Shown: piece by piece, positions 17,889 through 27,401 of the stretch
Position numbering within the stretch: the stretch's first letter is position 1
How the letters are laid out: every line of letters begins with the position of its first letter
IMG/VR virus record: IMGVR_UViG_3300043419_000459
Span: 1 to 64,000 of that record
Strand: one strand, 5' to 3'
Length of the DNA: 64,000 nucleotides
Source: a virus
Notes under the pieces: model-generated
The model's input: only the letters and a program-made list of their open reading frames with translations
Database searches by the model: none
Told to the model about the DNA's origin: nothing
Position numbers and translations under genes: made by a program

Positions 17889-18893
17889 TTATATATTATT
17901 CTCCCTATAAATATCTAAAAGTTTTTGTTTCCACACATCTTTGTTTCCAAAATATTGTATCATCCAATCTTTCAGTTTTTGAAACTCCGTTTTACGGGTT
18001 TCATAATCATCGTTACAAATCGTTTCGTAGGCTTGTTTAAATGTTTCCTTGTCAGTCGCTTTGTATTTATAATCAAGTGGTACGTGCCATCTTTCATGTA
18101 GTATTGGAAGTTTACCCCAATCCACTGCTTCAAAAATTCCGTATCCAAATGGTTCAAATTCAAAGCAAGAATGAGATATTCCCCAATCAAGTCCGTAGAA
18201 CTTTTCTTTATGTTTGTAATCAAATTTGTAAACTTTTGATTTTTCAAATTTGTATCCATATTTCTTTTTATAATATTTGTTGAATGTTTCTGAATTTGTG
18301 AAAATGTATCCACCCATTCCATCAATATATTCAACATTCTTTCTACCTTCTACTCTTGCTGCATATCCTATCTCCGTTGAGTTAGAAAGTTCTTTATTAT
18401 TTTTAAATTCATAATAATTTGGAATATGGTGTAAATTTTCTGTTTCATATGGAAAATGATACAACCCTACCCAAACTTTATTTTTAATTTTATTTATTAA
18501 CTGATTTTCATATTCCCAATTACCATACCAATGAAGGTATTCATCTTTACCCATCTGTGACAACATTGATACCTTTGTCAAATTATGAAATACGATTGAA
18601 TCGATTTTATCTAAATTATTATGTATGGCAGTTGTTGGAGTATAATGACCATGTAATATATGAATTTTTCTTGCACCTTTTAAAATTTCATCAATAACTA
18701 ACTCATTTGTTTCCCAAATGTGGTCAATATCAATTGGAAATTCTTCGTAATTATCTGGCTTCTTCCTATGGAAAAGAAGAAGTGGCTTAACTTCTAAGTT
18801 AGGAGCCACTTCTTTTATCCAATCAGTTACCCATATATCAGCACCGCTGTTGAACCAGGGTCCTCCAGCGGTGGTGTAGTATACATCATACAT
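17889..18893 (-). CDS. Glycosyltransferase, GT-B/GT4-like
   Basis: A 334-residue protein with a GT4-like C-terminal nucleotide-sugar half: EIGYAARVEGRKNVEYIDG, then CFEFEPFGYGIFEAVDWGKLPILHERW, the acidic E-x7-E pattern of retaining GT-B enzymes. The N-terminus (YYTTAGGPWFNSGADIWVTDW) is the acceptor-side Rossmann half. It lies between the YadA-like fibre gene (3-base gap) and the Hint-LamG fibre gene (4-base gap). Likely substrates are the neighbouring fibres; host surface glycans are the alternative. Confidence 0.8.
   Translation of the reverse strand: MYDVYYTTAGGPWFNSGADIWVTDWIKEVAPNLEVKPLLLFHRKKPDNYEEFPIDIDHIWETNELVIDEILKGARKIHILHGHYTPTTAIHNNLDKIDSIVFHNLTKVSMLSQMGKDEYLHWYGNWEYENQLINKIKNKVWVGLYHFPYETENLHHIPNYYEFKNNKELSNSTEIGYAARVEGRKNVEYIDGMGGYIFTNSETFNKYYKKKYGYKFEKSKVYKFDYKHKEKFYGLDWGISHSCFEFEPFGYGIFEAVDWGKLPILHERWHVPLDYKYKATDKETFKQAYETICNDDYETRKTEFQKLKDWMIQYFGNKDVWKQKLLDIYRENNI
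17907..17914 (-). promoter_or_regulatory. ATATTTAT element before the Hint-LamG gene
   Basis: AGATATTTATAGGGAG with the core 22 bases before the ATG at 17884. It falls within the last codons of the glycosyltransferase gene, so it is kept despite being in coding sequence. Confidence 0.45.
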
Positions 18894-18896
18894 TAA

Positions 18897-21770
18897 TTAT
18901 AAACCTTTTTGTTTCTTTAATTCTTCTACTTGTGCAGTTAAATTATCGATTTGGATTTGTTGCTCTTTAATACCTTCAATTAATAATGCTACTAATTTTT
19001 CGTATTTAACCGCCTTATATCCATTATCTCTTGTAGTTACGATTTGAGGTAATACTTCTTCAATTTCTTGTGCGATTACACCCACATCGTTTCCTTCATA
19101 TCCGTGTACATCTTTTAATTCTGCTTTCCAATCATAAGTGTTACCACTAATCTTTTTGATTTTTTCAATTGGATTTTCGATTGGAGTGATGTTCTCTTTA
19201 AAGTTTCTATCTGAAGAAGAGTATGCCACAACATCATTTGCTGCGTCAATTCTACCAGATGTTCCACTTGCTGCCATGCCAACACCAATCGAAGCAAATC
19301 TAACATCACTAGATGTAGCTACTGCCTGGCCGATTGAGATTGTTACTGCTCCGGTTGCTCCACTTACTGTTACACCCGTACCTGCAACGTTTGATGTTAC
19401 ACCGGCGTTACTTAAAGTTACTGAACTTCCCAAAGCAACTGCTCCACCACCACTCAGACCAGTTCCTGCAGTTACAGTTACTGATGAGTTAGTTAATTTA
19501 GCATTTGCAATTGAACCAGCTAACATATCATTTGTAACACCACCAGATGCGATAGAAAGTGTTCTAGTTGCACTTATATCACCACCACCTGTTAAACCAC
19601 TACCTGCTGAAATTGATACTGCGGTGTGGTCGATATGTCTGTTTGCAGAATATCCAGTTGTTGAATCGTGTGCTATTTGTGATGAACCAGAAACTACTGA
19701 ATCACCACCTGTATTTAGGTATCTAGCATCGAATGTTGTAGTTAATTGTGAAGAACCACTAATTACACCATCTGCATCCAACTTACTCTTAATAGTTGTG
19801 TTGATTGAAGATGTGAATGATTCCAAATTAGCCGTTTCAACTTCTAATGCCGATAATCTTGTTAATGCTGAACCACTAAATGTATTTAAATTACTTACCG
19901 AAATGTTTACACTTGCAGAAGTTGATTCTAAATTATTTAATCTACCAACACTTGCAGTATAGAATGATGCAAATGCATTATCGTTTGTAGTATCTACCGA
20001 ATTAATTAAGGTTACGATTTCTGCAAATGTATCCTTATCTGCGTCTGCTGCTAATAAGATTGCGTCTACTCTACCTTTTTCGGTTGTAATTCTACTATCT
20101 ACTGATGTTGAATAATCTGAGAATCCGGTTGTTGAACTCAATGTTATTTGAGATGAACCACTTACTACTGAGTCTCCTCCTACATTTAAATATCTATCAT
20201 CAAGTGAGCTTGTTAATTGAGAAGAACCAGAAATTACACCATTTGTTGCTGCAATTGCTCCAGTAATAGAAGTTGCGATTATTCTACCATTAACCGCCAA
20301 TGAACCGGTTACAGATGTTATTGCTAAAGATGATGTACCAAATGAACTATTACCATTTGCGATTATACCACTATCTAAACTCAATCCATTACCAACATTA
20401 GTTAATGTACCTACTACCGTTCCTGCTGCTCCAACGAATTTAATTGAACCGGTTGAAATAAATAAATCTCTCCAAAATTTAGTCGAACTACCCAAATCAA
20501 ATGCATTAGATACTGATGGTAAAATCGAACCACTCATTGTTAATGACCCAGATATTTGTATACCACCTGCCTCTGCTAAAAATAAATCACTTCTATTAGT
20601 ATCACTTGTACCATTACCTATTACAAATAAAGATGTTGTATTATCAACAACGTTAAATTTACCTACTACCGATTGACCAACTGCCGATGCCTTTGTTCCG
20701 ATGCCAGATGCATGTGAATAATGTGCTTCAGCCCAAGAACCACTACCTTCGGCGTGTGAACCTGTTCCTTGTGCAATTGTTCTACTACCTTCAGCATGAG
20801 CGTGTTGACCAGTTGCCATAGAATACCAACCTTCAGAGTGGGCACCTCTTGCATTTGTCATTGTAAATTCACCTTCAGCGTGTCCATATTCATCATAAAC
20901 ATCAGTGTGGTTACCTTCAGCGTGTCCGCCACGTGCATTTGCATATACTACCGTAGATTGTCCTTCAACGTGTCCTGCTATAGCTTCAACGTATGTAGCA
21001 TATCCTTCGGCGTGTGCATATTCTGCAGTTGCTGTTGCTCTAGTAAATCCACCTTCAGTGTGAGATGAAGAACCCGATGCACTCGTACTATCTCCTTCTG
21101 CGTGTGAATATTCTCCATGTGCATGCGTATTATGTCCTTCGGCATGAGATGCAACTCCAGTTGCTCTAGCACGAAGTCCTTCGGCATGAGATATTTGACC
21201 GGTTGCTACCAAATCTTCACCACCATTTCTTAATGAACCAGTGATTCTTAATGAACCAGTTACAGATGTTATTGCTAAAGATGATGTTCCAAATGAACTA
21301 TTACCATTTGCAATCAATCCTGAATCCAATACCATCCCATTAGCTGCATTAGATAATGTACCTACTACCGTTCCTGCTGCTCCAACAAATTTAATTGAAC
21401 CAGTTGAGATGTAAAGGTCTCTCCAGAAATAATCTTCAGAACCTAAATCAAATGCATTTGTTACTGAAGGTATAAGTGATGAACTTAAAGATGCAACTAC
21501 ATTAACAGTGTCGGATGTATTATCACCGATTGTTAATTTTCCACCTAAAGTTAAATTACCCGCAATATTTGCATTTCCTGTGATGTCTAAACCGGAACCT
21601 GAAATTGCTCCAAAGTTTCCTGTGCTTCCTGTTCCAGAAGCTCCTAATACGATGTCGCCGTTGGGGCCGCCGACTACTAATGTTCCCAATGTGGTGTTCA
21701 CATATGGTTCTCCGAATGCTAACGAACCTGATTGTTGTGCGGTTGTCCCACGTCTAAATTTAAGTCCCAT
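18897..21770 (-). CDS. Tail fibre with YadA-like head repeats and C-terminal S74 chaperone
   Basis: A 957-residue fibre. The N-terminus (MGLKFRRGTTAQQSGSLAFGE) is a short attachment module. Residues ~190-370 contain twelve 14-17-residue repeats of the SHAEG-x-x-T-x-A-x-G type, the hallmark of the left-handed beta-roll head of trimeric autotransporters such as YadA. Then come fibre modules with ATNGVISGSSQL. The last ~105 residues form an intramolecular chaperone (peptidase S74): Ser853-Asp and Lys858 (SDRNFKEN) fit the Ser/Lys self-cleavage pair, followed by [15 protein letters not shown] and a terminal coiled coil. The chaperone should trimerise the fibre and be released. Confidence 0.9.
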   Translation of the reverse strand: MGLKFRRGTTAQQSGSLAFGEPYVNTTLGTLVVGGPNGDIVLGASGTGSTGNFGAISGSGLDITGNANIAGNLTLGGKLTIGDNTSDTVNVVASLSSSLIPSVTNAFDLGSEDYFWRDLYISTGSIKFVGAAGTVVGTLSNAANGMVLDSGLIANGNSSFGTSSLAITSVTGSLRITGSLRNGGEDLVATGQISHAEGLRARATGVASHAEGHNTHAHGEYSHAEGDSTSASGSSSHTEGGFTRATATAEYAHAEGYATYVEAIAGHVEGQSTVVYANARGGHAEGNHTDVYDEYGHAEGEFTMTNARGAHSEGWYSMATGQHAHAEGSRTIAQGTGSHAEGSGSWAEAHYSHASGIGTKASAVGQSVVGKFNVVDNTTSLFVIGNGTSDTNRSDLFLAEAGGIQISGSLTMSGSILPSVSNAFDLGSSTKFWRDLFISTGSIKFVGAAGTVVGTLTNVGNGLSLDSGIIANGNSSFGTSSLAITSVTGSLAVNGRIIATSITGAIAATNGVISGSSQLTSSLDDRYLNVGGDSVVSGSSQITLSSTTGFSDYSTSVDSRITTEKGRVDAILLAADADKDTFAEIVTLINSVDTTNDNAFASFYTASVGRLNNLESTSASVNISVSNLNTFSGSALTRLSALEVETANLESFTSSINTTIKSKLDADGVISGSSQLTTTFDARYLNTGGDSVVSGSSQIAHDSTTGYSANRHIDHTAVSISAGSGLTGGGDISATRTLSIASGGVTNDMLAGSIANAKLTNSSVTVTAGTGLSGGGAVALGSSVTLSNAGVTSNVAGTGVTVSGATGAVTISIGQAVATSSDVRFASIGVGMAASGTSGRIDAANDVVAYSSSDRNFKENITPIENPIEKIKKISGNTYDWKAELKDVHGYEGNDVGVIAQEIEEVLPQIVTTRDNGYKAVKYEKLVALLIEGIKEQQIQIDNLTAQVEELKKQKGL

Positions 21771-21869
21771 TTAGTTTACCTTTTTTTTAGTACGTTTATA
21801 AAATATTTTATAATACAACTATAAATATAGAAAGGTTTAGTAAATGTTATGAATTTTAAAAATTATATT
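21771..21869. other. Non-coding gap with a palindrome and promoter-like element
   Basis: A 99-base gap between the 139-residue gene and the YadA-like fibre. It holds an ATATTTAT element (21821-21828) and an 18-bp perfect AT-only palindrome (21796-21813) between that element and the ATG. No open frame was seen. Confidence 0.5.
21821..21828 (-). promoter_or_regulatory. ATATTTAT element before the YadA-like fibre gene
   Basis: CTATATTTATAGTTG, with the core 50 bases before the ATG at 21770, leaving room for a leader that contains the AT palindrome and an AAGG four to eight bases before the start. Confidence 0.45.
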
Positions 21870-22289
21870 TTAACATTGAAAATCTCCCGCATATTCTATT
21901 ATATATCCTTGAGCATTATCAATTCTCCATGTAGCACCATTTATATATACATAGTCGTATCCTATTAATACATTGGGATATTGGTCTACATAAACATATG
22001 CACCTTCTGCAAAATCAAAGGGGCCGATGTTTGAATAAAATGTTCTATTGCCAATAGTTGCATCACCACAAACTTCACCGAATGTATTTCCTCTACCACA
22101 ACCAGTATATGTGTTAAATATAACTTGTCCTTGCCAAAATTCATCCATTGAAATGGGATTTGAACCGTCTACACCATATGAAACACCATATGCTGCAGCT
22201 GCATTTGTCATGGTAATTGTTTGTGAAGGTGGTAAACTTCTATCTAAATTGAAATCTCTAAATGATATTTCTCCGTATGGTAGTGCCAT
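21870..22289 (-). CDS. Small fibre-associated structural protein
   Basis: A 139-residue, beta-rich protein. Its N-terminal half follows the phage structural pattern GEISFRDFNLDRSLPPSQTI, an Ala-rich stretch, then ISMDEFW; the C-terminal half is Tyr/Gly-rich with four Cys. It lies between the BAHT-like glycosyltransferase gene and the YadA-like fibre gene. Probably a fibre cap, adaptor or adhesin tip; the exact role is unknown. Confidence 0.7.
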   Translation of the reverse strand: MALPYGEISFRDFNLDRSLPPSQTITMTNAAAAYGVSYGVDGSNPISMDEFWQGQVIFNTYTGCGRGNTFGEVCGDATIGNRTFYSNIGPFDFAEGAYVYVDQYPNVLIGYDYVYINGATWRIDNAQGYIIEYAGDFQC

Positions 22290-22306
22290 TTATAATGTTA
22301 TTTTAT

Positions 22307-22314
22307 ATAAATAT
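22307..22314 (-). promoter_or_regulatory. ATATTTAT element before the 139-residue gene
   Basis: TTATATTTATATAAAA with the core 17 bases before the ATG at 22289; a TTG lies 18 bases further upstream. Confidence 0.45.
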
Positions 22315-22336
22315 AACTTATAAATGATTTTTACAA

Positions 22337-23467
22337 TTATAAAAACTTTTCCAATTCTTTTATTACCATTTCTGATGTGATACGTTTGCTACATTCAAAT
22401 TCACGCTCAGTTCCTTTGTGTTCCGGACACCAATTCCAATCATTAATATCCAATTTATATCTATTAAAACATCCTTGACATACTTCATTGGGTGCAGTTA
22501 TTCTAATACAATCTTTCATTTCTGCCCATTCATATGAAAATCCACTAATTAATATGGTGGGGATATTTAAACTCCAACTTAACCAACTCAACCCGCTACC
22601 GATTCCAATAAATGCTTTGGATTTTAACATTTCATCCATAACTAATTCAATAGGGCCATTTGGGTGTTTTACTATACCATCTGGAAGTTTATTACCCATA
22701 TAGTTATCACCCTCTTTTGATAATAATTTTACATTATACCCTCTACCATTCAACCAATCTACTACATCTTGCCAGCCATTAGGGTTATTCCAAAATTTAG
22801 ATTGAGCGGTACCATGAATACCAATACATACTTGTTTTTTATAAGATGTGTATATATTTGGACGTATTTCTATATATTCTAATCCTAAAATATCAGAACA
22901 CATTTTTTGAAGTGTAACCTTTTTTGGGTCAGTTGGATTTTTAAATAAATTAATAGAGCTATTATCATTGTAAAATACACCTATACAATACATTGCATAT
23001 AAATCGGACACAATATCACCTGGTTTTATAAATTCTATATTAGCATAACCATCTAAAAATAATTCATTCATAAAAGTTGATACAATTAATTTACAATTAT
23101 GCTTTTTTCTAAATTCTTCTAAATACGGAAACCAAGCCAAAGTGTCACCCAATGATTTAGAATCCAATGCAATATAGACTTTTTTATTTTCCGCATTATA
23201 TGAATGTTCAAACCAAACGTTTTCATTTTCATATATTTTGATTTTCCAATTAATAAAATACTCTTTATTACATTTACACCAACAATTATTTTTAATATTT
23301 GTTGTATAAACAATATTGTCAGTATCGGTATCTATGAATTCAACTCTATATTGAGCTTCTTTGTTTCCTTTAATTTCTACAAAAGGGCCATTGACAAAGT
23401 GATAATAAACTTTGTTTTCTATATTTATTTTGTTATTTTTGTTTTTTATTAAATTATCATATATCAT
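22337..23467 (-). CDS. BAHT/TibC-like protein O-glycosyltransferase
   Basis: A 376-residue protein with the overall pattern of bacterial autotransporter heptosyltransferases (GT9-related, GT-B fold): an N-terminal beta domain (YHFVNGPFVEIKGNK), then KVYIALDSKSLGDTLAWFPYLEEF, GIHGTAQSKFWNNPNGWQDVV, GIGSGLSWLSWSL at 288-300, ILISGF, and a C-terminal four-Cys cluster at Cys330, Cys333 (CQGC), Cys347 (WNWCPEH) and Cys359 (FECSK), matching the iron-binding finger of TibC-type enzymes. Those enzymes transfer heptose from ADP-heptose to Ser residues of adhesin beta-helices. Here the gene overlaps a GT4-like gene by 11 bases and lies inside the fibre array, so fibres are the likely substrate. The donor sugar is inferred. 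Confidence 0.82.
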   Translation of the reverse strand: MIYDNLIKNKNNKINIENKVYYHFVNGPFVEIKGNKEAQYRVEFIDTDTDNIVYTTNIKNNCWCKCNKEYFINWKIKIYENENVWFEHSYNAENKKVYIALDSKSLGDTLAWFPYLEEFRKKHNCKLIVSTFMNELFLDGYANIEFIKPGDIVSDLYAMYCIGVFYNDNSSINLFKNPTDPKKVTLQKMCSDILGLEYIEIRPNIYTSYKKQVCIGIHGTAQSKFWNNPNGWQDVVDWLNGRGYNVKLLSKEGDNYMGNKLPDGIVKHPNGPIELVMDEMLKSKAFIGIGSGLSWLSWSLNIPTILISGFSYEWAEMKDCIRITAPNEVCQGCFNRYKLDINDWNWCPEHKGTEREFECSKRITSEMVIKELEKFL

Positions 23468-24413
23468 TTAATTCAGGATTAAGTTTTTCTATTATAATTT
23501 GTTTAGTTGATTTTAAATCATCATCAATATAAGTTACCAAATCATTATCATCATATGTATTTAAATAAGTGTGTAGTTTCCTGAATATAGATGGTAATTT
23601 ATAACTCAATGCTTCTTTAATTGATAATGGATTTAATTCTAATTTAGAACTAAAATAAAACATATCACATGCTACGTAGAAAGTATCCACATCATCACGT
23701 TCTCCCCATATCACACAATTTTCAGGCTTATCATTCATTAATGGTTTCCAATAATCTTCAAAATTTATAGCTTGGTTACCAACAAAGTGGAATTTAATTT
23801 TATACTTTTCAAATTGTCTTGCTATTGCAAATACTTCACTTTGATTTTTACCCGGTGTAAACAATCCTACATTTAGTACATGCTTCCAAATTGGGTCTAA
23901 TTCTAATTCAACTTGTGCAACTTCCTTATCAAATGTATATTCTTCGATTGGATATTCCCATAACATAGTTTCAACACCAGTACCAATGAATTGTTGCCTA
24001 CTCCATTCAGATACCAAAACATATCTATCGGGTTGATAAATTATTTCATGTGGATTTGTAAATGAACTATGTGTAGTTACTACTATAAAGTAATTTCTAT
24101 TTTTTGTAAAAATTTGGTCTAAAATAAAAGGAGCTAAATGAAATTCTGGTATTTCCTGAAAATGTATGATGTCAGGGTTAGCTTGATTTATTACACTTAG
24201 TATTTCCGATTTATCATCTCCCAATGTATAAACCTTTACTATTGATTTTATTCTATTTTTTTGAACTACATATGTATCCCCACCACTATTATTTATTTCA
24301 ACAACTTCTATTTCAAAATCATTGATAAAGTGTTTTATTTGTTTGTATGTATATTGAGGTTGTCCACCAGTAGAAAGATGTGGACACACATAAAGTAACT
24401 TTTTTTTTCTCAT
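23457..24413 (-). CDS. Glycosyltransferase, GT4-like
   Basis: A 318-residue GT-B protein: N-terminal LLYVCPHLSTGGQPQYTYKQIKHF with the Gly-Gly loop of GT4 enzymes, HVLNVGLFTPGKNQSEVFAI at the domain junction, and the C-terminal donor-binding stretch FYFSSKLELNPLSIKEALSYKLPSIF. It overlaps the BAHT-like gene, which implies coupled translation and a shared pathway, perhaps extending the first sugar. Slightly short for the family but complete. Confidence 0.85.
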   Translation of the reverse strand: MRKKKLLYVCPHLSTGGQPQYTYKQIKHFINDFEIEVVEINNSGGDTYVVQKNRIKSIVKVYTLGDDKSEILSVINQANPDIIHFQEIPEFHLAPFILDQIFTKNRNYFIVVTTHSSFTNPHEIIYQPDRYVLVSEWSRQQFIGTGVETMLWEYPIEEYTFDKEVAQVELELDPIWKHVLNVGLFTPGKNQSEVFAIARQFEKYKIKFHFVGNQAINFEDYWKPLMNDKPENCVIWGERDDVDTFYVACDMFYFSSKLELNPLSIKEALSYKLPSIFRKLHTYLNTYDDNDLVTYIDDDLKSTKQIIIEKLNPELNDI

Positions 24414-24439
24414 ATTGTAACAAACATACTAAATATATC

Positions 24440-27370
24440 TTACTTTTCCAAATTTTCTACTCTATTTAATAATTCTTTTATAGATTCAATTAAAAGTGGA
24501 ACTATTTTTTCATATCTAACAGTCAAATAATTTTCACCTGATTTTGAATTATTATTTTCATCTCTATCAAATGGTGCAAATGCAACTGCTTCAGGTAATA
24601 CTTCTTCAATTTCTTGCGCAATTACTCCGACTTGTTTAGAATAATCGTTATATCCAAATTCCTCTGCTAATTCGTTTTGAGTATAGAATACACCATTTAT
24701 TTTTTGTAATTTAGATAATGCATCTGATATCTTTTCTATATCCTTTTTTAATCTCCTATCTGAATAGTATGCTGTGATGTTTCCGGTAGCTACGATTTCA
24801 CCAGCATTAGTAGTTGCTGCTGTTCCAACACCCAATGAATTTACTTGTGCATTTGAATTGGTGGTAAATCCACCATTTACTCCACTGGTTCCGCTGACAC
24901 CACTTGTTCCATTGCTACCTGGTGCACCATTAACACCACTTGTTCCATTGCTACCTGGTGCACCATTAACACCACTTGTTCCATTACTACCTGGTGCACC
25001 ATTAACACCACTTGTGCCACTTGTACCATTTCCACCATTAACGCCACTTGTTCCATTTCCTCCGTTAACTCCGGATGTGCCACTTGTTCCATTTCCTCCG
25101 TTAACTCCACTCGTACCATTAACACCACTTGTACCGCTTGTACCATTTCCACCATTAACTCCTGATGTTCCATTCGTACCCGGTGAACCATTAACTCCCG
25201 ATGTGCCACTAACTCCACTTGTACCTGGTGCACCATTAATTCCTGATGTACCATTTACACCGCTTGTGCCACTAACTCCACTAGTGCCGTTTAATCCGTT
25301 TATTCCACTTGTACCACTAACACCACTTGTGCCATTAACTCCATCAACTCCACTTGTACCATTTACTCCCGATGTGCCACTTGTACCATTAACTCCTGAT
25401 GTGCCACTCGTGCCACTAACTCCACTTGTACCATTTACACCGCTTGTTCCATTTACTCCGCTTGTACCGTTTACACCGCTTGTGCCATTTACACCGCTGG
25501 TGCCACTTGTACCACTAACTCCACTTGTACCATCCACACCACTTGTGCCACTAACTCCACTTGTACCATGTGTGCCACTTCCTCCACTTGTGCCACTCGT
25601 GCCACTAACTCCACTTGTACCATTTACACCATTATGACCACTTGTACCACTAACGCCGGATGTGCCACTTGTACCCGATTGACCAGTTAAATCTAAATTA
25701 CTTCTTGTTTTTACATTACCACTTGCATCTGCTACTAATATATTTGTTTCAGTCGTACCTTCTGAAATAATTACCGATAAACTACCTGATAATTGAAGTG
25801 AACCTGTGAACGAATGTGTGTCGTTTCCAAAATCACCATGTCTAGTTGAACCGCTAGTAAATAATATACTTGATGTTTGGTTAACGGTTGTCAAATTTGT
25901 AACAGTTAAATTTGTAATAGTTGTATTATTCAATTGTGCCGAAGAACTTATAATTCCGGCCGGTATTGAAGAAATGTCTGTATATACAATTTGTGATGAA
26001 CCTGATACTAATGTATGGGTTGCCGAAGCTACTTCCTCTTTACCTTCAAACGTAGTTAATAAACTATCATTGTAATCTGCAAATCCTGGTATTTCAAAAA
26101 CCGAACCAGCTGCGGTTGTTACATTTATTTGCCAGTTTGATATATTCTCTGTTGGGCCTGCACCTTCTTCAATTGATGTTACATTAACTTCAATATAACC
26201 GGTGGTATCATCATACGATATAACAATAGCTCTCATAAATCGTGTACCATCGTCTTCAACACCTATAATTGCTAATTGACCAGGTGTCCATTGTAATCCG
26301 GTTTCTATTTCAAATGTTTTAAGACCCACTGATATATCATTTATTGTAGTTGATGTAGTTGCAAATCTATCACTAACTCCATCTATACCACTAGTGCCAC
26401 TTGTACCACTCGTGCCATCTATTGCACTCGTACCACTTGTGCCACTCGTACCACTCGTTCCATCGACACCACTTGTGCCACTCGTGCCACTAACTCCACT
26501 TGTACCATTTACACCACTTGTTCCGTTTACTCCCGATGTGCCATTTACACCACTCGTTCCGTTTACTCCCGATGTACCACTTGTTCCACTTTCTCCACTA
26601 GTGCCACTTTCTCCACTCGTGCCACTAACTCCACTTGTACCATCGACACCACTTGTGCCACTTGTACCATCGACACCGCTTGTGCCACTTGTACCATCTA
26701 CTCCACTCGTTCCATTTACTCCACTTGTGCCATCAATACCACTCGTGCCACTTGTACCACTCGTGCCATCTATTGCAGACGTGCCACTCGTTCCACTAGT
26801 GCCACTTTCTCCACTCGTTCCACTAGTGCCACTTTCTCCACTAGTGCCACTTGTACCATCTATTGCGGATGTACCACTCGTTCCACTAACTCCCGATGTG
26901 CCATTAACTCCCGATGTGCCACTTGTTCCACTAACTCCACTTGTACCACTTTCTCCTTGTGGGCCTGCAACTGTGTTATATCCTAATTGTTTTGTTGTAG
27001 TATTATAAGTTACAACTGTTGTATTTGAATCGGTTGGTAATGTTGCTATTTTAACATCACCTTTTATGTCAACACTTCCGGTAAATTGATGTATATCGTC
27101 ATCCGTATCTCCAAACTTTGTAGAACCAGAAGTAAATGCCGCAGATGCCGTTACATATGTTACATGAAATTCGTTTGCAGTTATTATACCGGTTACATTT
27201 ACCGAACCATTTATTGTTTGATTTCCCGTAAATGTGTTAGAACCGGTTGTGGCCATACTGATTTCAGCTGCACCATTACCTACAACTAATGTGTTTTTGT
27301 CTGTATTGAATTCCAACTGACCTTGTGTAGTTACCGGTGTTTGTGTACTATTTAATATTAATGTTGCCAT
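24440..27370 (-). CDS. Collagen-like tail fibre with C-terminal S74 chaperone
   Basis: A 976-residue fibre. Residues ~1-135 are an attachment module ([22 protein letters not shown]) plus a fibre module. Two long collagen-like Gly-X-Y regions follow (~140-335 and ~590-835), built mainly from GTS, GVN, GVS, GVD and GAP triplets, separated by a globular beta-rich domain with VSGSSQIV and ISSSAQL motifs. The last 107 residues are an S74 chaperone: Ser870-Asp and Lys875 (SDRRLKK), then [15 protein letters not shown] and a terminal coiled coil. The T/S-rich triplets contain almost no Pro or charged residues and offer hundreds of Ser/Thr sites for O-glycosylation. The gene lies next to two glycosyltransferase genes. 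Confidence 0.9.
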   Translation of the reverse strand: MATLILNSTQTPVTTQGQLEFNTDKNTLVVGNGAAEISMATTGSNTFTGNQTINGSVNVTGIITANEFHVTYVTASAAFTSGSTKFGDTDDDIHQFTGSVDIKGDVKIATLPTDSNTTVVTYNTTTKQLGYNTVAGPQGESGTSGVSGTSGTSGVNGTSGVSGTSGTSAIDGTSGTSGESGTSGTSGESGTSGTSGTSAIDGTSGTSGTSGIDGTSGVNGTSGVDGTSGTSGVDGTSGTSGVDGTSGVSGTSGESGTSGESGTSGTSGVNGTSGVNGTSGVNGTSGVNGTSGVSGTSGTSGVDGTSGTSGTSGTSAIDGTSGTSGTSGIDGVSDRFATTSTTINDISVGLKTFEIETGLQWTPGQLAIIGVEDDGTRFMRAIVISYDDTTGYIEVNVTSIEEGAGPTENISNWQINVTTAAGSVFEIPGFADYNDSLLTTFEGKEEVASATHTLVSGSSQIVYTDISSIPAGIISSSAQLNNTTITNLTVTNLTTVNQTSSILFTSGSTRHGDFGNDTHSFTGSLQLSGSLSVIISEGTTETNILVADASGNVKTRSNLDLTGQSGTSGTSGVSGTSGHNGVNGTSGVSGTSGTSGGSGTHGTSGVSGTSGVDGTSGVSGTSGTSGVNGTSGVNGTSGVNGTSGVNGTSGVSGTSGTSGVNGTSGTSGVNGTSGVDGVNGTSGVSGTSGINGLNGTSGVSGTSGVNGTSGINGAPGTSGVSGTSGVNGSPGTNGTSGVNGGNGTSGTSGVNGTSGVNGGNGTSGTSGVNGGNGTSGVNGGNGTSGTSGVNGAPGSNGTSGVNGAPGSNGTSGVNGAPGSNGTSGVSGTSGVNGGFTTNSNAQVNSLGVGTAATTNAGEIVATGNITAYYSDRRLKKDIEKISDALSKLQKINGVFYTQNELAEEFGYNDYSKQVGVIAQEIEEVLPEAVAFAPFDRDENNNSKSGENYLTVRYEKIVPLLIESIKELLNRVENLEK
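24870..25690 (-). repeat. Collagen-like coding repeat, block 2
   Basis: Tandem 9-base units and their multiples (coding GTS, GVN, GAP and related triplets), with 45-60-base higher-order repeats such as the recurring [12 protein letters not shown] unit present three times near 24920-25010. The opposite strand gives spurious long open frames of Pro-Leu-Val repeats. Confidence 0.85.
26385..26955 (-). repeat. Collagen-like coding repeat, block 1
   Basis: Near-identical 9- and 18-base units coding for Gly-Thr-Ser, Gly-Val-Asp, Gly-Glu-Ser and Ala-Ile-Asp-Gly-Thr-Ser segments. The repeats are close enough in sequence to allow slippage or recombination with block 2. Confidence 0.85.
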
Positions 27371-27390
27371 TTACTTATATTATATTTCTT

Positions 27391-27398
27391 ATAAATAT
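27391..27398 (-). promoter_or_regulatory. ATATTTAT element before the collagen-like fibre gene
   Basis: TGATATTTATAAG with the core 20 bases before the ATG at 27370, inside the 31-base gap after the previous gene's stop. Confidence 0.45.
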
Positions 27399-27401
27399 CA
27401 A

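Noticed and set aside
19138-19962. Plus-strand 274-codon open frame
   Set aside because: Antisense to the YadA-like fibre gene; composition is a mirror of its Ser/Thr-rich codons.
24774-25637. Long plus-strand open frame of Pro-Leu-Val repeats (also 26394-27008)
   Set aside because: It is the antisense reading of the collagen-like repeats; no start signal, and the minus-strand gene is clearly real.
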